A stretch of 39,706 nucleotides of DNA from Candidatus Bathyarchaeota archaeon (GTDB lineage Archaea > Thermoproteota > Bathyarchaeia > Bathyarchaeales > DTEX01). The notes under the pieces were generated by a model. That model was not told the DNA's origin. It searched no databases and worked only from the letters and a program-made list of their open reading frames with translations. The stretch spans positions 1-39,706 of the forward strand of contig JAGTQB010000012.1 in the NCBI GenBank assembly GCA_018396995.1. The letters are read 5' to 3'. The position numbers and the translations under genes are program-made. Positions 33,873-39,706 of this stretch are shown here, piece after piece (position 1 is the stretch's first letter; each line of letters starts with the position of its first letter).

Positions 33873-34496
33873 GTGGTTAAGTGCAGCAATTGCGGCTTTG
33901 AACTACCAGAAGATGCCTTTTTCTGCCCAAATTGCGGAGCCCCCGTAAGAAGGATTGTAGAGATTCAAAGGGTTCCTGAAAATGTTTGGAGGAGTGTAAG
34001 GTTAAGCTTGATAGGAACATTTCTCTCAATAATTATCAGCTCAATAATTGCTGTTGCGGCTGAGGGATTCGATCCATATTTCATACCGACATTTATCTCA
34101 GCCTTAATAATTATATACATGTCTGGAACAAAAAGTCTTAGAGATGCACTTATCATCTCAACGCTAATTTACCTAATTACAGAAGCCATATTATCTGGGA
34201 TATTCCTTGGAACATTATATGTGCAGGGTATAAAGTTGTCCACTTATTATTCAATGTATTATGGGGAGGCGCCAACATTAACTGACGTAATACTTTATTC
34301 GATCTCTCCGATAACCGCTGTATTAGCTGGATTTATTGGGTATAAGATATCTTTAGGGAGAGAAGTAAGTTATGAGAGATTTAGAGAGGAGCCTAGCCCC
34401 ACACTCTTCTCTAGTGCAAAGGTTTCCCTCAAAAAATTTAAATATATTTTCCTCGGCTTTTTCATAAAAAGCAAGCTGGATGCGGAAGGGCGCTGA
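33873..34496 (+). CDS. Zinc-ribbon multi-pass membrane protein, unknown family
   Basis: 207 residues from GTG 33873, five bases after GGTGAT. The N-terminal zinc ribbon (CSNCG, CPNCG) lies in the cytoplasm, followed by four hydrophobic helices (about 43-66 LIGTFLSIIISSIIAVAA, 70-85, 92-119 and 140-160) and a basic tail SLKKFKYIFLGFFIKS. The next gene starts one base after its stop, so it is at the head of an operon of ribosomal and translation genes. The role is not known. Confidence 0.75.
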   Translation: MVKCSNCGFELPEDAFFCPNCGAPVRRIVEIQRVPENVWRSVRLSLIGTFLSIIISSIIAVAAEGFDPYFIPTFISALIIIYMSGTKSLRDALIISTLIYLITEAILSGIFLGTLYVQGIKLSTYYSMYYGEAPTLTDVILYSISPITAVLAGFIGYKISLGREVSYERFREEPSPTLFSSAKVSLKKFKYIFLGFFIKSKLDAEGR

Positions 34497-34497
34497 G

Positions 34498-34773
34498 ATG
34501 AAGGTTCCTAAGGAAATAAGGACATATTGCCCAAAGTGCAATAAACATACGATACATACTGTCTCACTATATAAGGATGGAAGGCGTAGGACTCTCGCGA
34601 AAGGGGAGAGGGCTCACGAAAGGGAGAGAAAAGGTTATGGTGGACAGAAGTATCCGATACTTAAGCGTAAGGCTAAAACGACAAAGAAACAATCGTTAAA
34701 GCTTCAGTGTAAAAACTGTGGGTACACATTTCAGAAAGAGGGCATGCGCCTAAAGAAGCTTACAATAGAGTAA
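34498..34773 (+). CDS. rpl44e: Large ribosomal subunit protein eL42 (L44e)
   Basis: 91 residues from ATG 34498. It begins MKVPKEIRTYCPKCNKHTIH, has the middle KGERAHERERKGYGGQKYP and the second zinc pair CKNCG, as expected for L44e near the ribosomal E site. An in-frame longer start at 34480 would overlap the preceding gene and lacks family support; GGAAGG stands upstream of ATG 34498. rps27e follows after 21 bases. Confidence 0.96.
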   Translation: MKVPKEIRTYCPKCNKHTIHTVSLYKDGRRRTLAKGERAHERERKGYGGQKYPILKRKAKTTKKQSLKLQCKNCGYTFQKEGMRLKKLTIE

Positions 34774-34794
34774 GCGGGCCGGTGATATTTAAGT

Positions 34795-34992
34795 ATGAGA
34801 ATATGGGAGAAGATTATACCAAAGCCGAGAAGCAACTTTATCCAAGTAAAGTGTCCGGAGTGCGGCAATGAGCAGATAACCTTCAGCCATGCCACCGTCA
34901 TCGTCCGCTGCAATATTTGTGGTACAGTTCTCGCAGAGCCGACTGGTGGGAAAGCAAATATAAAAGGTGAGGTTGTAGCTAAGTTTGAGTAG
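34795..34992 (+). CDS. rps27e: Small ribosomal subunit protein eS27 (S27e)
   Basis: A 65-residue S27e: IPKPRSNFIQVKCPECGNEQITFSHATVIVRCNICG gives the full four-Cys zinc ribbon, and LAEPTGGKANIKGEV is the usual end. GGTGAT lies about nine bases upstream. It sits between rpl44e and aIF2 alpha, a common archaeal order. Confidence 0.97.
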   Translation: MRIWEKIIPKPRSNFIQVKCPECGNEQITFSHATVIVRCNICGTVLAEPTGGKANIKGEVVAKFE

Positions 34993-35005
34993 CAGGTTGA
35001 GTAGT

Positions 35006-35800
35006 ATGCCAAAGAAAGATGAATGGCCTGAAGTTGGAGAATTAGTTATTTCAACAGTTACTGAGATAACAGAGTATGGCGCATACGTAAAACTTGACGA
35101 GTATGGAGGAAAAGAGGGTTTTCTACACTTATCTGAAATATCATCTGGGTGGATAAGAAATATCCGTGACCATGTTCGCGAGGGTGAGAAAGTAGTTTTA
35201 AAGGTTTTAAGGGTTGATCCTGCAAGAAAACAAATAGACTTATCGCTTAGAAGAGTTACACAGCGTGAAAAAAGAGAAAAAATTTTGCTTTGGAAGAGGA
35301 GTAAGAAGGCAGAGAGCTTGCTTAAAAGCGCATCTCAGAAGATGAACATAAGCCTAGAGGAGATCTATAATTTAGTCTCTGAGCCACTCGAGAAGGCCTT
35401 CGGCAGCATTTATGATGGGCTTGAGGCAGCTGCGAGGGAGGGGGCTGAGGTTTTAATCAAAGCAGGAATAAGGGAAGACCTGGCTAAAACGTTAGCGGAA
35501 ACCGCTAAAGAGAAAATTAAGGCAACCTCCGTTAAGGTTAGAGGAACATTAAGCATGACGTGTATTAAGCCCGATGGGGTCTTAAAAATAAAAGAAGCTT
35601 TAACTAAAGCTATAAAGAGCGTTTCCTCCAGAGGGGTGGGTGTCAACATATATGTCATTGCCCCGCCGAGATATCAGGTAGAGGTTATTGCTAAAGATTA
35701 TAAAGAGGCAAACGCCGCCCTAAAGAGGGTTGCCGATATAGCTATAGAGGCTATAACTAAGTTCGGCGGCCAGGGAACGTTCACGCCTGAGAGTGGATAA
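35006..35800 (+). CDS. eif2a: Translation initiation factor 2 alpha subunit
   Basis: 264 residues from ATG 35006 (a TTG at 34985 would add seven). Domains in order: S1 OB fold (GELVISTVTEITEYGAYVKLDEYGGKEGFLHLSEIS), helical domain (about 90-170), alpha-beta C-domain (VSSRGVGVNIYVIAPPRYQVEV). The loop position phosphorylated in eukaryotes is in the GKEGFLHLSEISSGW area. It partners eif2g and is followed directly by nop10. Confidence 0.97.
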   Translation: MPKKDEWPEVGELVISTVTEITEYGAYVKLDEYGGKEGFLHLSEISSGWIRNIRDHVREGEKVVLKVLRVDPARKQIDLSLRRVTQREKREKILLWKRSKKAESLLKSASQKMNISLEEIYNLVSEPLEKAFGSIYDGLEAAAREGAEVLIKAGIREDLAKTLAETAKEKIKATSVKVRGTLSMTCIKPDGVLKIKEALTKAIKSVSSRGVGVNIYVIAPPRYQVEVIAKDYKEANAALKRVADIAIEAITKFGGQGTFTPESG

Positions 35801-35804
35801 AATA

Positions 35805-36011
35805 ATGGTTTGGCTGCTAAGGAGATGCATTAAATGTGGGAAATACACGCTTAAAAGAGACTTCTGCCCATATTGTCATGGGGAGGTGCGTGTCCCACAC
35901 CCGGCTAAATTTTCGCCCGATGATAAATACGCTGTTTATAAAGGTATGTTAAGGAGCAGTATCCTAGATGAGGAGGACAGTAATAATAGAGATAGAGGAG
36001 ATAGAATTTAA
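35805..36011 (+). CDS. nop10: H/ACA ribonucleoprotein component Nop10
   Basis: 68 residues from ATG 35805, with GTGGAT six bases before it; GTG 35793 would extend it four residues into the aIF2 alpha stop. The small zinc ribbon CIKCGKYTLKRDFCPYCHG and the linker VRVPHPAKFSPDDKYAVYKGML match Nop10, which with Cbf5 and Gar1 (also in this window) forms the pseudouridylation complex. Its tail RSSILDEEDSNNRDRGDRI is longer than usual and overlaps the next gene in another frame by 44 bases. Confidence 0.92.
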   Translation: MVWLLRRCIKCGKYTLKRDFCPYCHGEVRVPHPAKFSPDDKYAVYKGMLRSSILDEEDSNNRDRGDRI

Positions 36012-36738
36012 GAACCCGGTTTTAATAGAAGGGCTACCGGGCTTAGGAATGGTTGGTAGGGTAGCAGTAAAGTATTTAATAAGGCAGCTTAAAGCGAAAA
36101 AGTTCGCCGAGCTATATTCACCACACTTTGCCTATTACGTCCTCATAGATAGAGAGGGAATCATAACATTATTAAAAAATGAGTTCTACTATTGGAAGAG
36201 TGACCATGGAGACACCGATTTAATACTCTTAACCGGCGATTCCCAGGCGCAAACAATTGAGGGACAATATGAAGTTGCTGAAACTATACTTGAGTATGCA
36301 AAGAAGAAGAATGTTAAGGCGATTATAACGGTCGGCGGCTATAGGAAGGATATCGTAGGCACACCACAAGTTTTTGCCTCAGCCACGGATCCAGAGACTC
36401 TCAAAAAGGCTTTAGAAGCTGGGTCACTAAGCAGCCCCCCCGGAAGCCCCATTGTCGGAGCAGCTGGCCTACTTATAGGCTTAGCTAAGTTTAAGGGTAT
36501 TAACGGAATATGTCTCCTCAGCGAAACGCCTGGTTATATGCCTGACCCAAGAGCTGCAAAGAGCGCATTAATGGTTATTGCAAAGATGCTAAACTTGAAG
36601 TTAGATTTAGCAGGCCTTGATAGAGAGATAGAGAGGATAGCTAGAATAGAGGAAGAATTACGTAAAATGGAGGAGCGCAGAGCTATTGAGGAAGAAATTA
36701 TGAGGAAAGAAAGGGAAAGGTTATCCTACATTGGATAA
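35968..36738 (+). CDS. PAC2-family protein (proteasome-assembly-chaperone-like)
   Basis: A 256-residue PAC2 homologue: LIEGLPGLGMVGRVAVKYLIRQL at the N-terminus, ILLTGDSQAQTIEGQYEVAE, VGGYRKDIVGTPQVFASATD and LLSETPGYMPDPRAAKSALM, then a charged C-terminal coiled coil (about 215-250). This family is related to chaperones that help assemble 20S proteasomes. The order aIF2 alpha, nop10, PAC2 is conserved in archaea. ATG 35968 has AAGGAG about 16 bases upstream; part of the gene overlaps nop10. Confidence 0.92.
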   Translation: MRRTVIIEIEEIEFKNPVLIEGLPGLGMVGRVAVKYLIRQLKAKKFAELYSPHFAYYVLIDREGIITLLKNEFYYWKSDHGDTDLILLTGDSQAQTIEGQYEVAETILEYAKKKNVKAIITVGGYRKDIVGTPQVFASATDPETLKKALEAGSLSSPPGSPIVGAAGLLIGLAKFKGINGICLLSETPGYMPDPRAAKSALMVIAKMLNLKLDLAGLDREIERIARIEEELRKMEERRAIEEEIMRKERERLSYIG

Positions 36739-36741
36739 TCA

Positions 36742-37293
36742 TTATATTATGAAGACTTGATCTCTTTTTACATGCGCCTGCAAAACCTTTTTAAATTCCT
36801 CAAGATCACGAATTGTATGATTAATTATGCTTATATGAAAGTTTATTACTTCATATACTTCATTCTCGGAATCCGCCTCAAGAACATCGCTCTCAATCTG
36901 ATCAATAATTAACTCCGTCAACTCATTCCTCTTGGGAATAGATTTAAGCGAGTTTAGGATCATCTCCTTTAACTCATTAACACATGGTTTTGGCAGATCA
37001 CCCTTAATAACTTGATCCACAATACTATTTATTATGTCCTCATCCGATAAAGAGATGCTTTTCCTTGATGCAATAGTGCCTTTAGGTGTTAGGAATATTA
37101 CTAGCGGAACACTATTAACATTGTAAAGTTCCGTCAGCTCAGTATTTTCCGGGTCATCAATATCGACGAGACGAACATTTATATCCTTTCTTTCCCTTCT
37201 AAGCTTCTTCACCACTGGCAATAAACTTTTCTTACTTTCATATAGGCCTGAGTAAAAGTATATTATTTCAACTTTCTTTTTTCTTTCACCCAT
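36742..37293 (-). CDS. Thioredoxin-fold protein without CxxC
   Basis: A 183-residue protein. Residues 8-90 match the thioredoxin fold: strand VEIIYFYS, a helix ESKKSLLPVVKKLRRE, strand NVRLVDIDDPE, ELYNVNSVPLVIFLTPKG with the cis-Pro63, and ISLSDEDIINSIV. The place of the redox WCGPC loop reads YSGLYESKK, with no Cys; the only Cys (104) is far off. It can bind but not do dithiol exchange. The C-terminal half (about 105-183) is helical and unfamiliar. It follows EF-1 alpha by 93 bases on the same strand. Confidence 0.75.
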   Translation of the reverse strand: MGERKKKVEIIYFYSGLYESKKSLLPVVKKLRRERKDINVRLVDIDDPENTELTELYNVNSVPLVIFLTPKGTIASRKSISLSDEDIINSIVDQVIKGDLPKPCVNELKEMILNSLKSIPKRNELTELIIDQIESDVLEADSENEVYEVINFHISIINHTIRDLEEFKKVLQAHVKRDQVFII

Positions 37294-37386
37294 GTCTTCC
37301 TAAACCTCTAATGAGATGAAGCATTAACTTTACGCTAAAAAATAGTGAGAAGATAATAATGGTCGCTAATAAGTTCCTTAACTATC

Positions 37387-38688
37387 CTATGCCTTCTTAG
37401 TTATCTCTTTAACTACCCCAGCAGCGATCGTCGTGCCCATATCGCGTATAGCAAATCTACCCAGCTGCGGAATCTCGGAATAATTCTCCATACATACAGG
37501 TCTTATCGGCTCAAACCTAACTAGGGCAGCGTCACCAGTTTTAAGGAAGGCGGGCTTCTCCTCCACCACCTGACCAGACCTCGGGTCAATCTTCTTCAAT
37601 AGCTCAGCAAATCTAACAGCAACCTGCGCCGTATGAATATGCATTACAGGCGTATAGCCAGCTGCAATTGCTGTCGGATGGTAGATTACAAATATCTGTC
37701 CAATAAACTCTTTTGCAACAGTTGGCGGATTATTCGGATGGCCTGCGACATCACCCCTCTTTATCTCATGTTTAGCGATGCCCTTAACGTTAAAACCTAT
37801 ATTATCTCCAGGCTCAGCCCTTGGTATCCTCACATGGTGGGTTTCAATGGACTTAACTTCACCAGTCTTCCCCAAAGGCATTATTACTATTGTATCGCCT
37901 TCCTTAAGCACACCAGTCTCAACACGGCCAACTGGCACCGTACCAACACCAGTTATTGAATAAACGTCTTGTATCGGTACTCTCAAGGGCTTATCAATAG
38001 GCTTAGGTGGCACCTCAAAGTAGTCTAAGGCCTCAAGAAGCGTTGGACCGCTATACCATGGCATGTTGGAGCTTGGCTTGATAAGGTTGTCTCCAAGCCA
38101 TCCTGATACTGGTATAAATGGTACCTTATCGACCTTATAGCCAACAAGCTTCAACATCCTGCTAACTTGATCTTTTATCTCCTCATAACGTTGCTTGCTC
38201 CAGTTCACTGTTGGATCATCCATCTTATTGACTAAGACTATGAGCTGCCTAACTCCAAGTGTAAAGGCTAAGAACGCATGCTCTCTCGTCTGGCCTCCTG
38301 GACCTATACCAGCCTCAAACTCTCCCTTCTTAGCTGAGATAACTAGAACCGCGGCATCAGCTTGGCTTGCGCCAGTTATCATGTTTTTAACGAAGTCTCT
38401 GTGTCCAGGAGCATCTATGATTGTGAAGAAGTATTTTGGCGTCTCAAACTTTAGGTATCTTAGATCTATTGTTAGGCCTCTCTCCCTCTCCTCCTTAAGA
38501 TTGTCGAGTATCCATGCATACTTAAATGATTCTTTACCCATCTTTTTTGCTTCTTCTTCGTACTGCCTGATTGTCCGCTCATCAACGACACCACATAGGT
38601 ATAGGAAGTGACCCATTGTCGTTGACTTGCCATGATCCACATGCCCAATTACGATTAAGTTAAGGTGGGGCTTCTCTGGCTTACTCAT
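37387..38688 (-). CDS. tuf: Elongation factor 1-alpha
   Basis: 433 residues from ATG 38688, eight bases after GGAGG (GTG 38703 is a longer option). G1 [11 protein letters not shown]2 region [18 protein letters not shown]3 DAPGHRDF, G4 NKMD, then the two beta barrels ([21 protein letters not shown] and [23 protein letters not shown]). It brings aminoacyl-tRNA to the ribosome. Not followed by rps10 as in many archaea, but by the thioredoxin-fold gene. Confidence 0.97.
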   Translation of the reverse strand: MSKPEKPHLNLIVIGHVDHGKSTTMGHFLYLCGVVDERTIRQYEEEAKKMGKESFKYAWILDNLKEERERGLTIDLRYLKFETPKYFFTIIDAPGHRDFVKNMITGASQADAAVLVISAKKGEFEAGIGPGGQTREHAFLAFTLGVRQLIVLVNKMDDPTVNWSKQRYEEIKDQVSRMLKLVGYKVDKVPFIPVSGWLGDNLIKPSSNMPWYSGPTLLEALDYFEVPPKPIDKPLRVPIQDVYSITGVGTVPVGRVETGVLKEGDTIVIMPLGKTGEVKSIETHHVRIPRAEPGDNIGFNVKGIAKHEIKRGDVAGHPNNPPTVAKEFIGQIFVIYHPTAIAAGYTPVMHIHTAQVAVRFAELLKKIDPRSGQVVEEKPAFLKTGDAALVRFEPIRPVCMENYSEIPQLGRFAIRDMGTTIAAGVVKEITKKA

Positions 38689-38765
38689 CTGTTTATCCTC
38701 CACACTCTATTCTGTACTTTGTTCAATCTGTTTGATTAATCATATTAAGTTCCATTATTTTAAGT

Positions 38766-39706
38766 TTACTTTTCCGGGCGTTTAGATCTTTTAGGCTTTT
38801 TCATGTATAAAAGTGGATTTGTTATGTCTTCCACCGGGTCAACATACTTAATTGACGCCCTTCTCTCCGGGCCTATTATTAGTCTAGGTCTCTCCAACAG
38901 TTCAAATCTGAACAATGATGACTTATACCAGCATATTCCAGGGTTCTTATCAACTGGAAAGTTGAGTTTTGAGATGAATCTCTCGTAGTCCGCGGTCTCA
39001 TAAGTCATTCCATAGCTTGAGAAGTCCCTGATTATATCTGTTATTATACAATTCATTCTTAGGAGCATCAGCTCCACAGCCTTCCATTTCTTGACTGAAG
39101 ATTCTGCCGTTGTGAGACCAACGTACCCAACGCCGCCTTCACTTAGGCAGGCTACTCCTCTAGAGAGGAAAGCCCTTAATCCACTGAGAGTCTCAAGGGG
39201 CTCCGAGGAGAAAACATTAAATTTACCTATTAAATCTTTTGGCAGCGGATTAGAGACATCATACTGCTGAAACTCTATGTTTAAGCCATATTTTCCGCAT
39301 ACCCTGCTCAAGTATTCCCCGAGTCTAGCATCAATGTCTAATACAACTATTCTTGAGGGGAGGTTAGTTAAGGCCAGAGCTATACTCAGTAGGTCGTCAT
39401 CGCCTATGAGCACTATAGACTTATCAGCCAAGTCATTATAATAATGCATTAGCGCCACCCTCGCTATTACGTCTCTCTCGCACATATAACCTTGAAAGAA
39501 ATTTACGTCTGGTTGAGGCCTATCTTTAACTATCTCTGAAAACTTCTTAGCGACCTCCTCAAACCTTCCAGCGAAGGTTATTCTCTTCCCCTCACATTTA
39601 CTGCATCTCCCACTCTTAAATTCTAGAGCCCTCCTATCAATTCTCTCAAGCCCCTTCCCCGTCAAGTAAATCCTGCCATCCTTCACCCCTATAGTGCCCT
39701 CAGAAA
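38766..39706 (-). CDS. bpsA: BpsA-like branched-chain polyamine synthase (5' end cut by window edge)
   Basis: The gene reads to TAA at 38766; the frame is still open at the right edge, upstream of GTG 39686, so the true start and part of an N-terminal winged-helix domain (ending IGVKDGRIYLTGKG) are missing. The visible part has a CSKC zinc-like motif, then NFFQGYMCERDVIARVALM, the substrate loop VLIGDDDLLSIAL with the Gly-Asp-Asp-Asp motif, the Rossmann strand RIVVLDIDARLGEYL and SSEPLETLSGLRAFLSRG. BpsA adds aminopropyl groups to spermidine to make N4-bis(aminopropyl)spermidine, a polyamine of hyperthermophiles. It runs towards EF-1 alpha, 77 bases ahead of that ATG. Confidence 0.88.
   Translation of the reverse strand, partial: SEGTIGVKDGRIYLTGKGLERIDRRALEFKSGRCSKCEGKRITFAGRFEEVAKKFSEIVKDRPQPDVNFFQGYMCERDVIARVALMHYYNDLADKSIVLIGDDDLLSIALALTNLPSRIVVLDIDARLGEYLSRVCGKYGLNIEFQQYDVSNPLPKDLIGKFNVFSSEPLETLSGLRAFLSRGVACLSEGGVGYVGLTTAESSVKKWKAVELMLLRMNCIITDIIRDFSSYGMTYETADYERFISKLNFPVDKNPGICWYKSSLFRFELLERPRLIIGPERRASIKYVDPVEDITNPLLYMKKPKRSKRPEK

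Noticed and set aside
1-39706. tRNA, rRNA or CRISPR array
   Set aside because: I read the gaps between genes; none has a cloverleaf with a T-arm motif, rRNA-like conserved blocks, or regularly spaced direct repeats.

Overview
The window is archaeal chromosome. Typical archaeal or eukaryote-like information genes occur throughout: RadA, TFB, Gar1, SRP19, ribosomal proteins S8e, L44e and S27e, aIF2 alpha and gamma, Nop10, EF-1 alpha, Alba, TruD, Pth2 and Ogg2. Genes often start with GTG or TTG behind GGTG-type Shine-Dalgarno (SD) motifs, or sit about 25 bases after a TATA element. A BpsA-type branched-polyamine synthase and Alba point to a thermophile. SMC with ScpA and ScpB, GatCA, an archaeal AspRS, a glycyl radical enzyme and many AGA/AGG arginine codons fit a TACK-lineage archaeon, possibly Bathyarchaeia. 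This placement is an inference from gene content. I found no rRNA, tRNA or CRISPR array.

Layout. 1-3.3 kb: the end of a probable amino-acid substrate-binding protein, a glycyl radical enzyme (-) and a tiny winged-helix protein (-). 3.5-12.3 kb, mostly +: radA with an overlapping unknown gene, an EMC6-like membrane protein (-) back to back with rqcH, a degenerate LarA-like protein, an N-acetyltransferase, gatC-gatA, a pdxA family gene and a PIN nuclease. 12.3-12.8 kb: an AT-rich gap with an overlooked 43-residue Trp/Glu protein on the minus strand. 12.8-15.3 kb: Ogg2, a 61-aa protein and a TnpB cassette with a divergent 47-aa partner. 15.3-22.9 kb (-): DUF2096-like gene, smc, scpA, scpB, rps8e, srp19, gar1 and tfb. 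23-24.8 kb (+): pth2-truD.

25-27.9 kb: a winged-helix/membrane/secreted trio (-) divergent from an HtrA-like protease (+). 27.9-30.1 kb (-): alba, a KH/NusA-like gene and aspS. 30.2-32.0 kb (+): a KaiC-like ATPase with an HTH partner, then a nitroreductase. 32.0-33.8 kb (-): an orphan protein and aIF2 gamma. 33.9-36.7 kb (+): a Zn-ribbon membrane protein, rpl44e, rps27e, aIF2 alpha, nop10 and a PAC2-family gene, tightly packed. 36.7-39.7 kb (-): bpsA (cut by the edge), EF-1 alpha and a thioredoxin-fold protein without cysteines at the active site.

Most of the window is conserved housekeeping. The least explained element is the 43-aa protein at 12404-12535. It is almost only Glu with regularly spaced Trp, has its own TATA and SD, and an 8-bp perfect inverted repeat lies over its start. 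Second is the TnpB cassette, where one palindromic TATA box appears to serve two divergent genes.
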